Source: Varibaculum massiliense
GTDB lineage: Bacteria > Actinomycetota > Actinomycetes > Actinomycetales > Actinomycetaceae
NCBI RefSeq assembly: GCF_900106855.1
Contig: NZ_FNWI01000004.1
Location: 682,001-746,000, forward strand
Reading direction: 5' to 3'
Length of the DNA: 64,000 nucleotides
Part shown: in pieces, positions 17,369 to 25,617 of the stretch
Layout: each line of letters starts with the position of its first letter
How positions within the stretch are numbered: position 1 is the first letter of the stretch
Translations under genes and position numbers: made by a program
Notes under the pieces: model-generated
Told to the model about the DNA's origin: nothing
Database searches by the model: none
What the model saw: the letters and a program-made list of their open reading frames with translations, nothing else

Positions 17369-19945
17369 ATGAAAGTTTCCTTTAAGCAAACCCTGGCTCT
17401 ACTGTTGGCATTGGCGTTGGTGTTACCGGCGGCAGTGATGCTTTCCCAGCCGCTGACAGCTGACGCCGCGGAAACCCCCAAATACGCAGACAAACTGAAG
17501 GTGGAACCGGTAAAGCTGCCAGCGGGCGAAAAGGCAGCAGATTTCGTCAAGAACCCGGAGCAACCCGATATCTACACTCTTCGTAGCGACTTTAAGGTTG
17601 AAAGAAATGGGGAGTACGACATCAACTATCAACCCTATGTGGCGACCGTAGGGGCAGCGGCTACTAAAGACGAAAAAGACAAGGTAAACAAGAAGATTAA
17701 GTTTCCGGATTTCCCGGGTTACGGTAAGCCGAAGGATAACGGCAATCCCCTAGACGATTTTCTTATCAACTATCAAGAAGTTGTGGAGAAAGCTAAAAAG
17801 GGTAAAAGCAGCGGGGATGCGGAATACGGAATCGCTCACCAAAATTCCCAAGAATTTAAGTATGACGCGGAAAAGAAAACCATTAACGTCAGACACGTTT
17901 TCCAAGACATTGGTGATTTTGACAAATATGGCAATAAACCTGGAGAAACCGGCGAAACTAAAACTACCGCAGAAGGTAGCGTGGGCTCGAACCTGAAAAT
18001 TCCACCTTTACCAGCAGATGAAATAAAAGGTTTCGTTCCGGAAACCGAGTATATCCAGGTCCAAGTTCCACTAAATACCGCGAAATTTACCGTGGAATAT
18101 CGTTACAACCGTAACCACTATGACGTCACCTTTGATACCGACGGGGGTACGGAAGTTCCTACCCGCACTCTTTACTACCAGCAAGTAATCCCCACCCTGG
18201 ATGCCAAAGATATCCCCACTAAAGTGGGAGCTACCTTCCGAGGTTGGAAACCTTCGATGGAGCTAAAAGATAAATCGGGCACGACCTTTAATGCCGGTGA
18301 AGTTATTAAAGACAGCAGCGGTAATGCGATTAAAGATCTAAAAGCGCAGCTGGTTATGCCGGCTGAAAACGTCAAGTTCACTGCGGTGTGGAAAGATAAC
18401 GAGAAGGCAGACTATGCAATCCAAATTTGGACAGAAAAAGCCGACTACCCCGAGGGGGCTTCTCTTTTAGAAAAATATGATTTTGTGAGTACCCACGTGT
18501 ATAAGAATCAGCCCACCGGTACTCGTCCAGAACTTGAAAAGGAGACGGTAAACGGGGTGGAGTTTCCGGATCTGGATCAGGCACGGTTAGATAAAATATG
18601 GAAAAACCAAAGATTTAACCGGGGTAAGGACCTCTTACTGAATAAATTCTATACATACAATAAAGATTTAACCGATAAAGAAAACGCTGATCCAAATAGC
18701 CCCAACTTAGTAAAGACGGTTTCTTCCACCGGCAAAACCGTCTATAACATCTATTATGATCGCCAGGTGTATGACCTTTACTTTACGAAGTCGAATGATA
18801 AGCAGCATGATGCAGATGAGGCGACCTTCTATCCCGAAATTTGGAGACACGGCAAAAAGTTAGGCGAGCCAGGAAACCCATACCACTTTAAGGCCCGGTT
18901 TAACCAGTTGATGACAGAGTGGCCAAATGACGCCGAGGAAACCAAGGGGTTTTCCCCGGGTAAGCAAAGTTTTGGCTGGAGTCCAAACTTCGATGTGCCA
19001 CATTGGGTCTACCGCGATACTCCTCCCTACCGGCTATCGGCTGATGAGTTCCTAGATATGGCAGGCTACGACAACCTGGGTGGTTACACCAAGAAGATTG
19101 ATGCCGGAAATGGCGTCACTAAGAACCTCAAATGGTTTGAGTTCACTACTCTTTCCTTTGGTATCGAACAACGGGGTCGCGACAAAGATGGAAACCAGCC
19201 AATGCCTCACCACATGGACTTTTGGATGGATGGGTTTGAGGACGGCAAGACCATCATTGACTACAATCTTTATCGAACCAAGTCGGACACCTCATCGAAC
19301 AGCTATGACCACAGATATCCGGTAGTCCAAGGATTTACCCCTTACCGCACATCCGAAACAACGGAGAAGCTTACTGCGGATGAGCTTGCTGCTATGAACG
19401 AAGAGCGGGCAGCGGTGACCCCGTTTCCTAACGAAACGGTAATTGGCCCCTATGAGGATGATGTCCGAACCAAGGGCAAAATGAAGTTTATGTCCACCTT
19501 CTTTAACCGTGCCGACGAATGGGGCGACGTTGCCGATGGCAGCGATCAATTTGATACAAATGGCTATATTCGCTTTAAGTACCACCGCAATAAGTACAAG
19601 CTGCGGTTCAACAATGATCCCGCAAACCTCAAGGACGACAGTGAGTACAACGACACCAATCAGACAGACGTCCTCTACCAAAAACCCTTAAAGGATTTAA
19701 ACCTAGATGATCCTCAGACCTTAGCGAATCTGAAGCTGACCGATCTGGTGGAAAAAGATGGCGACGGATATCGGATTAAGAGACCAGCGGGACTGGCGCC
19801 CGAAATGGTATTTAAGGGTTGGGCGCTAGACCCGGCGGGGCAGAAACTGGTTTGGGAAAACAAAAAAGAAACGATGCCCGCCCACAACCTGGTGCTCTAC
19901 GCCAAGTGGGGGGGAGCCGGACTACAAGTGGAAAGTAACCTTTGA
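17369..19945 (+). CDS. InlB/Listeria-Bacteroides repeat surface protein, N-terminal part (frame broken at a G run)
   Basis: Secreted adhesin-like protein. I start at the ATG at 17369, which gives a clean signal peptide (basic n-region, Leu/Ala-rich core, cut after TADA). The body is Lys-, Asp- and Tyr-rich and carries beta-grasp repeats of the InlB B-repeat type: YDVTFDTDGGTEVPTRTL ... FRGWKPS ... VKFTAVWKD, and a last copy with EMVFKGWALDP ... NLVLYAKW. Directly after LYAKW the frame meets G7 and stops 11 codons later (GGAGLQVESNL). Removing one G restores GEPDYKWKVTFDPNGGK and continuity with the next frame. The truncated form (858 residues) would be secreted without its membrane tail. Base composition looks more AT-rich than the flanks. 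Confidence 0.85.
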   Translation: MKVSFKQTLALLLALALVLPAAVMLSQPLTADAAETPKYADKLKVEPVKLPAGEKAADFVKNPEQPDIYTLRSDFKVERNGEYDINYQPYVATVGAAATKDEKDKVNKKIKFPDFPGYGKPKDNGNPLDDFLINYQEVVEKAKKGKSSGDAEYGIAHQNSQEFKYDAEKKTINVRHVFQDIGDFDKYGNKPGETGETKTTAEGSVGSNLKIPPLPADEIKGFVPETEYIQVQVPLNTAKFTVEYRYNRNHYDVTFDTDGGTEVPTRTLYYQQVIPTLDAKDIPTKVGATFRGWKPSMELKDKSGTTFNAGEVIKDSSGNAIKDLKAQLVMPAENVKFTAVWKDNEKADYAIQIWTEKADYPEGASLLEKYDFVSTHVYKNQPTGTRPELEKETVNGVEFPDLDQARLDKIWKNQRFNRGKDLLLNKFYTYNKDLTDKENADPNSPNLVKTVSSTGKTVYNIYYDRQVYDLYFTKSNDKQHDADEATFYPEIWRHGKKLGEPGNPYHFKARFNQLMTEWPNDAEETKGFSPGKQSFGWSPNFDVPHWVYRDTPPYRLSADEFLDMAGYDNLGGYTKKIDAGNGVTKNLKWFEFTTLSFGIEQRGRDKDGNQPMPHHMDFWMDGFEDGKTIIDYNLYRTKSDTSSNSYDHRYPVVQGFTPYRTSETTEKLTADELAAMNEERAAVTPFPNETVIGPYEDDVRTKGKMKFMSTFFNRADEWGDVADGSDQFDTNGYIRFKYHRNKYKLRFNNDPANLKDDSEYNDTNQTDVLYQKPLKDLNLDDPQTLANLKLTDLVEKDGDGYRIKRPAGLAPEMVFKGWALDPAGQKLVWENKKETMPAHNLVLYAKWGGAGLQVESNL
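19908..19914 (+). repeat. Homopolymeric G7 tract at the frame break
   Basis: Seven consecutive G residues (after AAGT) sit exactly where the two reading frames of the surface protein join. Six G would give one continuous frame of about 1,606 residues. Slipped-strand change of such a tract is a known phase-variation mechanism; a sequencing or assembly error is the alternative. Confidence 0.8.
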
Positions 19946-22190
19946 CCCCAATGGGGGCAAGTTAGCTTCCATTGAGGAGAAGAACGTTACCACCGCCCGT
20001 AAAACTATTAAAGGCGATGTTGGCTCAGATCCAGAAACTTACGCGAAAAAGGGCGCAAATGAGGGGGACAAGCAAGTCTTTACTGTTGTGCAGCGACAAA
20101 AGCTGGTAGAACCGGCAAAACCAACCCGGACAGGCTATAGCTTCATGGGTTGGGAGGTACTGCGCTATCAGAAAGATGCCAATACCGGTGAATACACCGA
20201 CAAAGTGGACACCTCTTATCGGGACACCTATAAAGTTCCGGAACTTTACTCCTACGGTAACGACGTAGTAAGTCCCATTTACCTGAAAGCCATTTGGGTA
20301 AAAAATGATATGCAGGATGTGCGAGTTTACCACCACTTCTTGGATAACAATCTCGCAATTGATAAGACCGTGAAGCCTAATCCCGCTAAAGAAACTATAG
20401 GAAACCAGCGCGCAGGTAAATTGGTATCCGCCACTGGTGCAAAGCAAGATGACAATTGGATTTTGGCTTCCGATGAAGAATTGCGGAACACCAAAGACAA
20501 AGACACTAAAACACTCTATGACGATTATCAAAAGCTGGCTAAAGAGCTTGGTAACCTGGCAACGCAAGGTAACCCCTATTTCCAAACGCTCCTGGTAGAG
20601 CCAAAGCAGATTTTGCAGGGTGGCAAATTAGTTGATAACCCCAACTTCAAGCACAATGAATTCCACTTCTTCTATCGCCCCTTCAGAAGCCGCCACTATA
20701 AGGTCAACTATGTGGACGAAAGAGCCCAGACGGAGTTGGCGAAAGCCGCTACCGATGCGAAAAAGAAAGAGATTATAGAGAAATACCGCATCTTGGATCA
20801 AGAAGAAGTCACCAGTGCAGCTCGGCATTACGACGCCCGCAACTATAAGCCGATAATTGGCTGGAAACTGAGTTCTAATCCCCAGCAGCAGCTCTTCTAC
20901 GATGTAGAGGAAGACACTAACAAGTTTTTAGGAATCAACGGTACCGGTTCCGACGAGATTACCTTCTTCTATAAAGATGTCAGAGTTATTGAAGTACCGA
21001 AAGATGACCCGACGCCCGATGGATACGTCCGGGTTATCTTTAAGGCAAGCGATGGCGGCTCCTTTGGTACCGATAAAGATGGGAACCCCATCAAAGAAAT
21101 TCATTACGACGTGCTGGAGGGCACTAAGTTTGAGTCGATTCCGATTCCTCAGACATTGAAGAAGGGAGAGAATCCGGAAAAGGACAAATATTACATCACC
21201 CCGGAAGACGGCAAGGCTTTTGAAAAGTGGGATCAAAATCCACTTTTGTCTCCAGAAACCATCATCAAAAAGAAGGATGACGAATCTCCTTACGTCTTTA
21301 CCGCTTATTTTGACTGGTTTACTCTCACCACCGAAGGCATGGCTACTACCGAGTCCTTTGCTGATCCCGCTAACACCTGGACAAATGATTTTGCACCAAA
21401 GCTGGATGATTTAAAGAACCTGATTAAGGCGAAATATAAGAATAATCAGATAAAACCCTTGCCCGAGTATGAAAGTATAGATTTCTATGACGAGGGTGGG
21501 AAGGAAGTAAAAACCCCTGCCGACATCTACGTGCTGGTAAGCGAAAAGGGGAAGACTGACTCCGAGGAAGTTGTTCGCACCATAACCCTCAAGGCGAAAG
21601 TAAAAATTAAGGGAGAGAAAAATACGCGGGAAATTGACGTGCCGATAAAGGTCTACAAGAACCGCTATGATGCCCTCCCCTCAGGGGAAATGCCCGACTT
21701 CTTGAAGGAGGCAACCAGTGGTAATGGTGATTTAGTGAACCTGCTAAAGGACACTAAAGCCCGAAACTACGTCAAGGTGACGGTGAAGCCCTCCAGCCGA
21801 CTGGGCAATCTGACTCCTAAGAGCTATTGGGTCAACCCCAAGGCTTGGGTTGAGATTCCCGAGATCGCAGTCAGTGACGGAGAAAAAGCCGCAACCGGGT
21901 TTAAGCATTGGTCCGCCAATAAAGCAGCCCAAAATGAGGGGCAAGCTCGGCTGGGAGTTTATGGCTTCAGTAAACGACATAAGTTCAGCGAAGACACGGT
22001 TATTACCCCGGTATTTGTAGATAAAGTAGTTACCCCGGTACCGGAAAAGAAGGAAAATAAACCGGTGGTGTCGCCCGGTCCGGTAACCGGCGCGAATGCA
22101 CTGCTTTACCTGTATGCGGCAGCTTTGTTTACCGCAGTTGGCGGCGCGCTGGTGATCAGCAGGATTAGGAGGAAAGCACAGCGGGCATAA
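19914..22190 (+). CDS. InlB/Listeria-Bacteroides repeat surface protein, C-terminal part with membrane anchor
   Basis: Continuation of the preceding gene in the +1-shifted frame. It resumes with a textbook repeat, KVTFDPNGGK ... TRTGYSFMGW ... YLKAIWVKND, and then has further repeats (YVRVIFKASDGGSFG ... VFTAYFDWF). A possible non-repeat segment follows with DVPIKVYKNRYDAL. The end is a proline-rich KPVVSPGPVTG, a hydrophobic helix (about 20 residues) and a basic tail RIRRKAQRA. This is the layout of a sortase substrate, but the LPXTG/LAXTG motif is replaced by PGPVTG. The first usable start codon inside this frame is a GTG at 20088, without signal peptide, so the fragment is probably only meaningful as part of the full protein. 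Confidence 0.8.
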   Translation, partial: EPDYKWKVTFDPNGGKLASIEEKNVTTARKTIKGDVGSDPETYAKKGANEGDKQVFTVVQRQKLVEPAKPTRTGYSFMGWEVLRYQKDANTGEYTDKVDTSYRDTYKVPELYSYGNDVVSPIYLKAIWVKNDMQDVRVYHHFLDNNLAIDKTVKPNPAKETIGNQRAGKLVSATGAKQDDNWILASDEELRNTKDKDTKTLYDDYQKLAKELGNLATQGNPYFQTLLVEPKQILQGGKLVDNPNFKHNEFHFFYRPFRSRHYKVNYVDERAQTELAKAATDAKKKEIIEKYRILDQEEVTSAARHYDARNYKPIIGWKLSSNPQQQLFYDVEEDTNKFLGINGTGSDEITFFYKDVRVIEVPKDDPTPDGYVRVIFKASDGGSFGTDKDGNPIKEIHYDVLEGTKFESIPIPQTLKKGENPEKDKYYITPEDGKAFEKWDQNPLLSPETIIKKKDDESPYVFTAYFDWFTLTTEGMATTESFADPANTWTNDFAPKLDDLKNLIKAKYKNNQIKPLPEYESIDFYDEGGKEVKTPADIYVLVSEKGKTDSEEVVRTITLKAKVKIKGEKNTREIDVPIKVYKNRYDALPSGEMPDFLKEATSGNGDLVNLLKDTKARNYVKVTVKPSSRLGNLTPKSYWVNPKAWVEIPEIAVSDGEKAATGFKHWSANKAAQNEGQARLGVYGFSKRHKFSEDTVITPVFVDKVVTPVPEKKENKPVVSPGPVTGANALLYLYAAALFTAVGGALVISRIRRKAQRA

Positions 22191-22219
22191 CCCGCAATAA
22201 TCCTGAGGGTAAAACTAAG

Positions 22220-22258
22220 TAAGGGCGGGGACGCACATTTTGCGCGTCCCCGCCCTTA
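22220..22258. terminator. Bidirectional terminator between surface protein and hsp20
   Basis: A perfect 15-bp stem (TAAGGGCGGGGACGC and its complement at 22244-22258) with a 9-nt loop lies between convergent genes. T-rich stretches lie beyond both arms, and it follows the surface-protein stop by 30 bp. Confidence 0.85.
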
Positions 22259-22276
22259 AAAAATTATTTACTGTTA

Positions 22277-22720
22277 TTAGTCATCCTGATTTAGGATTTC
22301 GCCACTGCCCTCGATCTGGCGAGAGCCACGCTGCACCGCGATCTTGCGGGGCTTAGCTTCTTCGGCAACCGGGATAACCAGCTTGAGTACCCCGTCCACA
22401 TACTCCGCCTCCACCTGGTCAAGAGCTACCCCATTACCCAAGGTGAGCTGGCGGGCAAAAGTGCCAAAGGGGCGTTCGTGGGTGAGCCACTGGGCGCCCG
22501 CAATTTCAGGGGATTTGCGCTCGGCTCGTATAGTGAGGGTGCGATCCTCGATATCAATATCTACACTGGCCGGATCCACCCCCGGCAAATCAAACAGAGC
22601 GATGAACTTTTCCCCATCGCGATACAAATCCAGGGGCATAGCTGCCCGGGAGGGACCTTGACGCATGGCGTCATCAAAAATCGCTTCCATCTGGCGGAAG
22701 GGGTCATACCTGCGAACCAT
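22277..22720 (-). CDS. Small heat-shock protein, Hsp20/alpha-crystallin family
   Basis: ATP-independent holdase that keeps unfolding proteins soluble. The 147-residue protein carries the alpha-crystallin domain at about residues 27-125. It includes FDLPGVDPASVDIDIED, LTIRAERK, the conserved FARQLTLGNGVALDQVEAEYVDGVLKLVIP and a short basic/acidic tail. AAGGAG lies 6 nt before the ATG. Its upstream region has a candidate CIRCE element, a candidate HAIR element and two small leader hairpins, so heat control at both DNA and RNA level is likely. Confidence 0.96.
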   Translation of the reverse strand: MVRRYDPFRQMEAIFDDAMRQGPSRAAMPLDLYRDGEKFIALFDLPGVDPASVDIDIEDRTLTIRAERKSPEIAGAQWLTHERPFGTFARQLTLGNGVALDQVEAEYVDGVLKLVIPVAEEAKPRKIAVQRGSRQIEGSGEILNQDD

Positions 22721-22734
22721 GATTACTCCTTACC

Positions 22735-22774
22735 CCCGCAAAGCGGGAAATCTTCTCGCCGAGAATTTCTCGGC
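22735..22774 (-). promoter_or_regulatory. Tandem hairpins in the hsp20 leader
   Basis: Two inverted repeats precede the ribosome site: CCCGC-AAA-GCGGG (22735-22747) and the 17-bp palindrome GCCGAGAA-T-TTCTCGGC (22758-22774). They would be in the mRNA leader if transcription starts near the operators. The function is unproven. Confidence 0.5.
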
Positions 22775-22789
22775 CTCACGCCTCTTATT

Positions 22790-22816
22790 TTGGCACTCTA
22801 AGCGTCTTAGTGCTAG
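22790..22816 (-). promoter_or_regulatory. Candidate CIRCE (HrcA) operator of hsp20
   Basis: TTGGCACTC-N9-TAGTGCTAG compared with the CIRCE consensus TTAGCACTC-N9-GAGTGCTAA: 8 of 9 and 7 of 9 matches, with the exact 9-nt spacer. It lies 70-96 bp upstream of the hsp20 ATG. Confidence 0.7.
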
Positions 22817-22835
22817 CAAATTATTCTGGAGGCGA

Positions 22836-22862
22836 AAAGTTAAGTCTTATAGGCTCAACTTT
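22836..22862 (-). promoter_or_regulatory. Candidate HAIR (HspR) operator of hsp20
   Basis: AAAGTTAAGT-N7-GCTCAACTTT. It differs from the perfect clpB operator AAAGTTGAGT-N7-ACTCAACTTT by one base per arm and keeps the same 7-nt spacer. It lies about 20 bp beyond the CIRCE-like site. Confidence 0.65.
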
Positions 22863-23010
22863 ACTTTTTTCTTTACCCGCGCTCTTAAAAAAATAAAAAA
22901 AATGCTTTTAACAGCCAATACTGCCCTCATTTAGGCATGAGCCGGAATCTCAAACCGAAACGCCGCCCCAAAGACGCCCGAAAAGCGTTAGCTACTGAGA
23001 AAATGAAGAC

Positions 23011-23562
23011 ATGAGCACGCGATACCTACCTTTATTCGTCTACGGCACCTTGAAACTCGGTTCGCGCGGCTTTGGCTCCAGTCTGAAAGCCGCAGTGACC
23101 GAATTCGCCCCGGCCTATCTGCGAGAAGCCTCCCTATATATCGGGGCATCCTATCCGATGGCGATCCGCTCTATCGGCGGTACCGGAATCGTGGGACAGA
23201 TCCTCTTAGTCGAACAGCGTCTCTTTGAAGAAACCCTAGAAGAACTCGACGACTACGAAGGCTACCTAGGGGAAGGCGACCCCAATAATATGTACACCCG
23301 CCAAACCGTGCGGGTAGAGGTATTCCCCGACGAGGACAGCACCTGGGAAGGTCCCACCCAAGACGTACAAGCCTACGTCTATATGGCTACCCCCGATTCC
23401 TTCCGCGAGCACCGCGGCGAGCTGGTACTCTCCCCCAGCGGCGATTGGGAAAACCACGAGGAAGAATGGGAAGAGCTGTCCCCCGCCCTCGAGGACACGC
23501 AAGACCCCAACGTTGATGAACGTTTCGCCGACGACGAGGACGAGGACGAGCTAGATCGCTAA
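23011..23562 (+). CDS. Gamma-glutamylcyclotransferase-fold (AIG2-like) protein
   Basis: The start (MSTRYLPLFVYGTLKLGSRG) carries the GGCT-fold signature YGTLK, the loop that binds the glutamyl group. ETLEELDDYEGYLGEGDP follows, including the acidic DxxEG motif typical of the fold. QAYVYMA completes the beta barrel. The C-terminal 45 residues are strongly acidic (DDEDEDELDR) and look disordered. Length is 183 residues. Members act on gamma-glutamyl amines or peptides; the exact substrate is unknown. The stop is 3 bp from the end of the convergent next gene. Confidence 0.85.
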   Translation: MSTRYLPLFVYGTLKLGSRGFGSSLKAAVTEFAPAYLREASLYIGASYPMAIRSIGGTGIVGQILLVEQRLFEETLEELDDYEGYLGEGDPNNMYTRQTVRVEVFPDEDSTWEGPTQDVQAYVYMATPDSFREHRGELVLSPSGDWENHEEEWEELSPALEDTQDPNVDERFADDEDEDELDR

Positions 23563-23565
23563 AGC

Positions 23566-24726
23566 CTACTTCTTTCCTTCAGCGCCCGCCGCCAAGGATT
23601 GCTGATACTTCATCATCACCTTTTGCTGGGATTCTTGCCCCGCCAGGAACCAGCGTCCATCGATCTCCTGCCACCCCATTATCTGCAAGGGCGTACCTTT
23701 TTTATCCTTAATCAGAATCGCTTTCACGCCTCCGGCATCTGCCGCTTTTTCGGGCGCAAACACCATATCTTTTAGCTTAATAGCGGGACTGTCTGGAACC
23801 TGCGCAAACGCCTCCTTAGCGGCAGCCGTACACGCCTTTACGCTATCGCTGTTTCCTGCGGATTTCTTACTTAAAGCGGTCACCAGCTCCCCACGCGCGG
23901 CGGGGGAGCTAAGCACACATAAAGTTTCGGCGTCCTTATCCAGTAGCGCCCCGTAGTAGGCTCGCGCGCCCTCCTTCGGGGAGGCGGCACCTTCGGGATT
24001 AAAAATCTTTTGTAAAAGCCCGCTGGCGTAGAGCCCCACTACTACCAGGGTTATGACCGCCACTGCCCCTAAAATCCAGGCAACGACCCGGCGTGAATTT
24101 GAATGTGCCTTCTTAACCGGTTCAGATTTCTTTACCGAAATCTGGGAAACATCAAAAGAGCTGCCCGCGGGCAGGGGCGGTACTTCCTCCCGGTCAACGT
24201 GTCCGCCAACTTGGTTACCCCAAACCCGTTCGTCGTCTTTATTCTCCCCAGCTTCATCTGGCTGCTCCGGCGATTCTGACTGGCTACCGGCTAAAGGTAA
24301 AATTTCTGGAACCTGGAACTGCTGATCGTCGCTATTTTCCTCACCGCTGTGCAAGACTGTGTCCTCTGGATCTGCGGTGTCTGCGCTATCTTCAGCAGCT
24401 GCGGCTTCATTGCCATCTGCGGTCGCTCCGGCGTCTTCGATTTCTTCGATTTCTTCTGCGTCTTCTGCGTCATCGGAATTATTATCGGCTTCCCCCAGCT
24501 GCTCAGAAAGCCTTTCTTCTTCATCCGATTCCTTGCCCTCTCCCGTTGAATTCTCACCCGCAACTGTCGAGGAAGAAACTTGTTTTTCGTCCTCTTCGCG
24601 GGTTTGTGGCAAAGATTTCTCTCCTTCGTTCGCCGCCGGCGAAACCTTTTCCTGATTTCCGGAGCTGTTATCGGCATCTGCTAAGCCATGCCCAGCCGTT
24701 TCTTCTTTATCTGCTTCCTTACTCAT
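23566..24726 (-). CDS. Single-pass membrane protein with long acidic N-terminal tail
   Basis: The 386-residue protein begins with about 215 residues dominated by Glu, Asp, Ser and Ala, without predicted fold. A Lys-rich patch follows (KKSEPVKKAHSNSRR), then one membrane helix (VVAWILGAVAVITLVVVGLYA, about 224-244). The C-terminal domain of about 140 residues (ARAYYGALLDKDAETLCVLSSP ... QEIDGRWFLAGQES) resembles the NTF2/DUF4878-like lipoprotein domain. With the basic side inside, the C-terminal domain should face outward. It is convergent with the GGCT gene and divergent from the Asp23 cluster. The function is unknown. Confidence 0.85.
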   Translation of the reverse strand: MSKEADKEETAGHGLADADNSSGNQEKVSPAANEGEKSLPQTREEDEKQVSSSTVAGENSTGEGKESDEEERLSEQLGEADNNSDDAEDAEEIEEIEDAGATADGNEAAAAEDSADTADPEDTVLHSGEENSDDQQFQVPEILPLAGSQSESPEQPDEAGENKDDERVWGNQVGGHVDREEVPPLPAGSSFDVSQISVKKSEPVKKAHSNSRRVVAWILGAVAVITLVVVGLYASGLLQKIFNPEGAASPKEGARAYYGALLDKDAETLCVLSSPAARGELVTALSKKSAGNSDSVKACTAAAKEAFAQVPDSPAIKLKDMVFAPEKAADAGGVKAILIKDKKGTPLQIMGWQEIDGRWFLAGQESQQKVMMKYQQSLAAGAEGKK

Positions 24727-24898
24727 AGGGCGATACTACCGGGAAAACCCTGCTAAATGCTCATTGAGATGGAGTTAGCGTTCGCTAAGGGGAGCAATCT
24801 CCGATACCCTGAAAACAGGTCAAAGAGAATCAGCATATATAAAACAGCTGGTTACAGACCACTAAAAAGAAGATTAGATAACTAAGTTGGGATGAGTA

Positions 24899-25387
24899 AT
24901 GGCAACTGCAGAAAAAGATAAGAAGAAACCCACCGTGGTACCTAGTGCGGAAGAAGCCAAGGAACTAATCCCCGCCAATAACGTTGCCGAGGATCAAGGT
25001 CAGGGGCTAACCACCGTTGCCGATCAGGTAGTGGCCAAAGTTGCCGGTCTGGCTATTAAAGAGATTCCCGGAGTTTACGACCTGGGTACCTCCGCCGCCC
25101 GCGCCCTCGGAGCCTTGCGGTCTAAAGTCGGTGCTTCTGAAAGCATTACTAAGGGAATTTCCGTAGAAATTGGGCAAACCCAAACCGCGCTGGACGTGGT
25201 GCTGATTGTGGAATATCCCCATCCGGTACACCAAGTAGCCGACAAAGTACGCGAAGCGATTTTCTCCGCTGTCGAAGGGCTAGTGGGCCTGGAAGTCACC
25301 GAAGTAAACATCAAGGTTACCGATGTGCATGTACCCGACAGTGACGAAGAAAAAGAGGACGAGAAGGAAAGCAAGGATCTGAAGTAA
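24899..25387 (+). CDS. Asp23/Gls24 family envelope stress protein
   Basis: Alkaline-shock protein 23 family; in staphylococci Asp23 is tethered to the membrane by AmaP and supports cell-wall stress responses. The 162-residue protein has the family core TVADQVVAKVAGLAIKEIPGV (about residues 39-59, given in part), a middle GISVEIGQTQTALDVVLIVE, and HQVADKVREAIFSAVEGLVGL near the end. A charged DEEKEDEKESKD tail follows. It is the first gene of a tight six-gene plus-strand cluster and likely its most abundant product. The ribosome site is weak (GGGATGAG). Confidence 0.93.
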   Translation: MATAEKDKKKPTVVPSAEEAKELIPANNVAEDQGQGLTTVADQVVAKVAGLAIKEIPGVYDLGTSAARALGALRSKVGASESITKGISVEIGQTQTALDVVLIVEYPHPVHQVADKVREAIFSAVEGLVGLEVTEVNIKVTDVHVPDSDEEKEDEKESKDLK

Positions 25388-25410
25388 CCTTCGCCGGAAA
25401 GGAAAATAAA

Positions 25411-25605
25411 ATGACCACCATAGCCGGTATTTTTTGTGGTGCTTTTCTGGCCTATATGGCCGTAGCTCACGGGTTTTTCGGATTTTTAGTCGCCATCCTG
25501 TTTATGGCCATCGGGGCAGTATTAGGCAGGGCGGCTTCTGGCAAGCTAGATTTGAAAGGCGTTGGTGAAGCCCTGATCGGCAAGCACACCACCACCTCCG
25601 ATTAG
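25411..25605 (+). CDS. Small membrane protein of the Asp23 cluster
   Basis: The 64-residue protein is mostly one or two hydrophobic helices (about residues 3-42, containing FLAYMAVAHGFFGFLVAILF) followed by a short soluble tail GKLDLKGVGEALIGKH. It lies between two Asp23-like genes with 12-23 bp gaps and a GGAAAGG ribosome site. Small DUF2273-like membrane proteins often accompany Asp23 genes; I cannot assign this one to a family with certainty. It may help anchor the Asp23 proteins. Confidence 0.85.
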   Translation: MTTIAGIFCGAFLAYMAVAHGFFGFLVAILFMAIGAVLGRAASGKLDLKGVGEALIGKHTTTSD

Positions 25606-25617
25606 AAAGGAGGCGTA

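Noticed and set aside
19946-20087. Treating the surface protein as two independent genes
   Set aside because: The second frame has no signal peptide or ribosome site, and repeat structure continues across the G7 tract, so it is one gene with a frame break.
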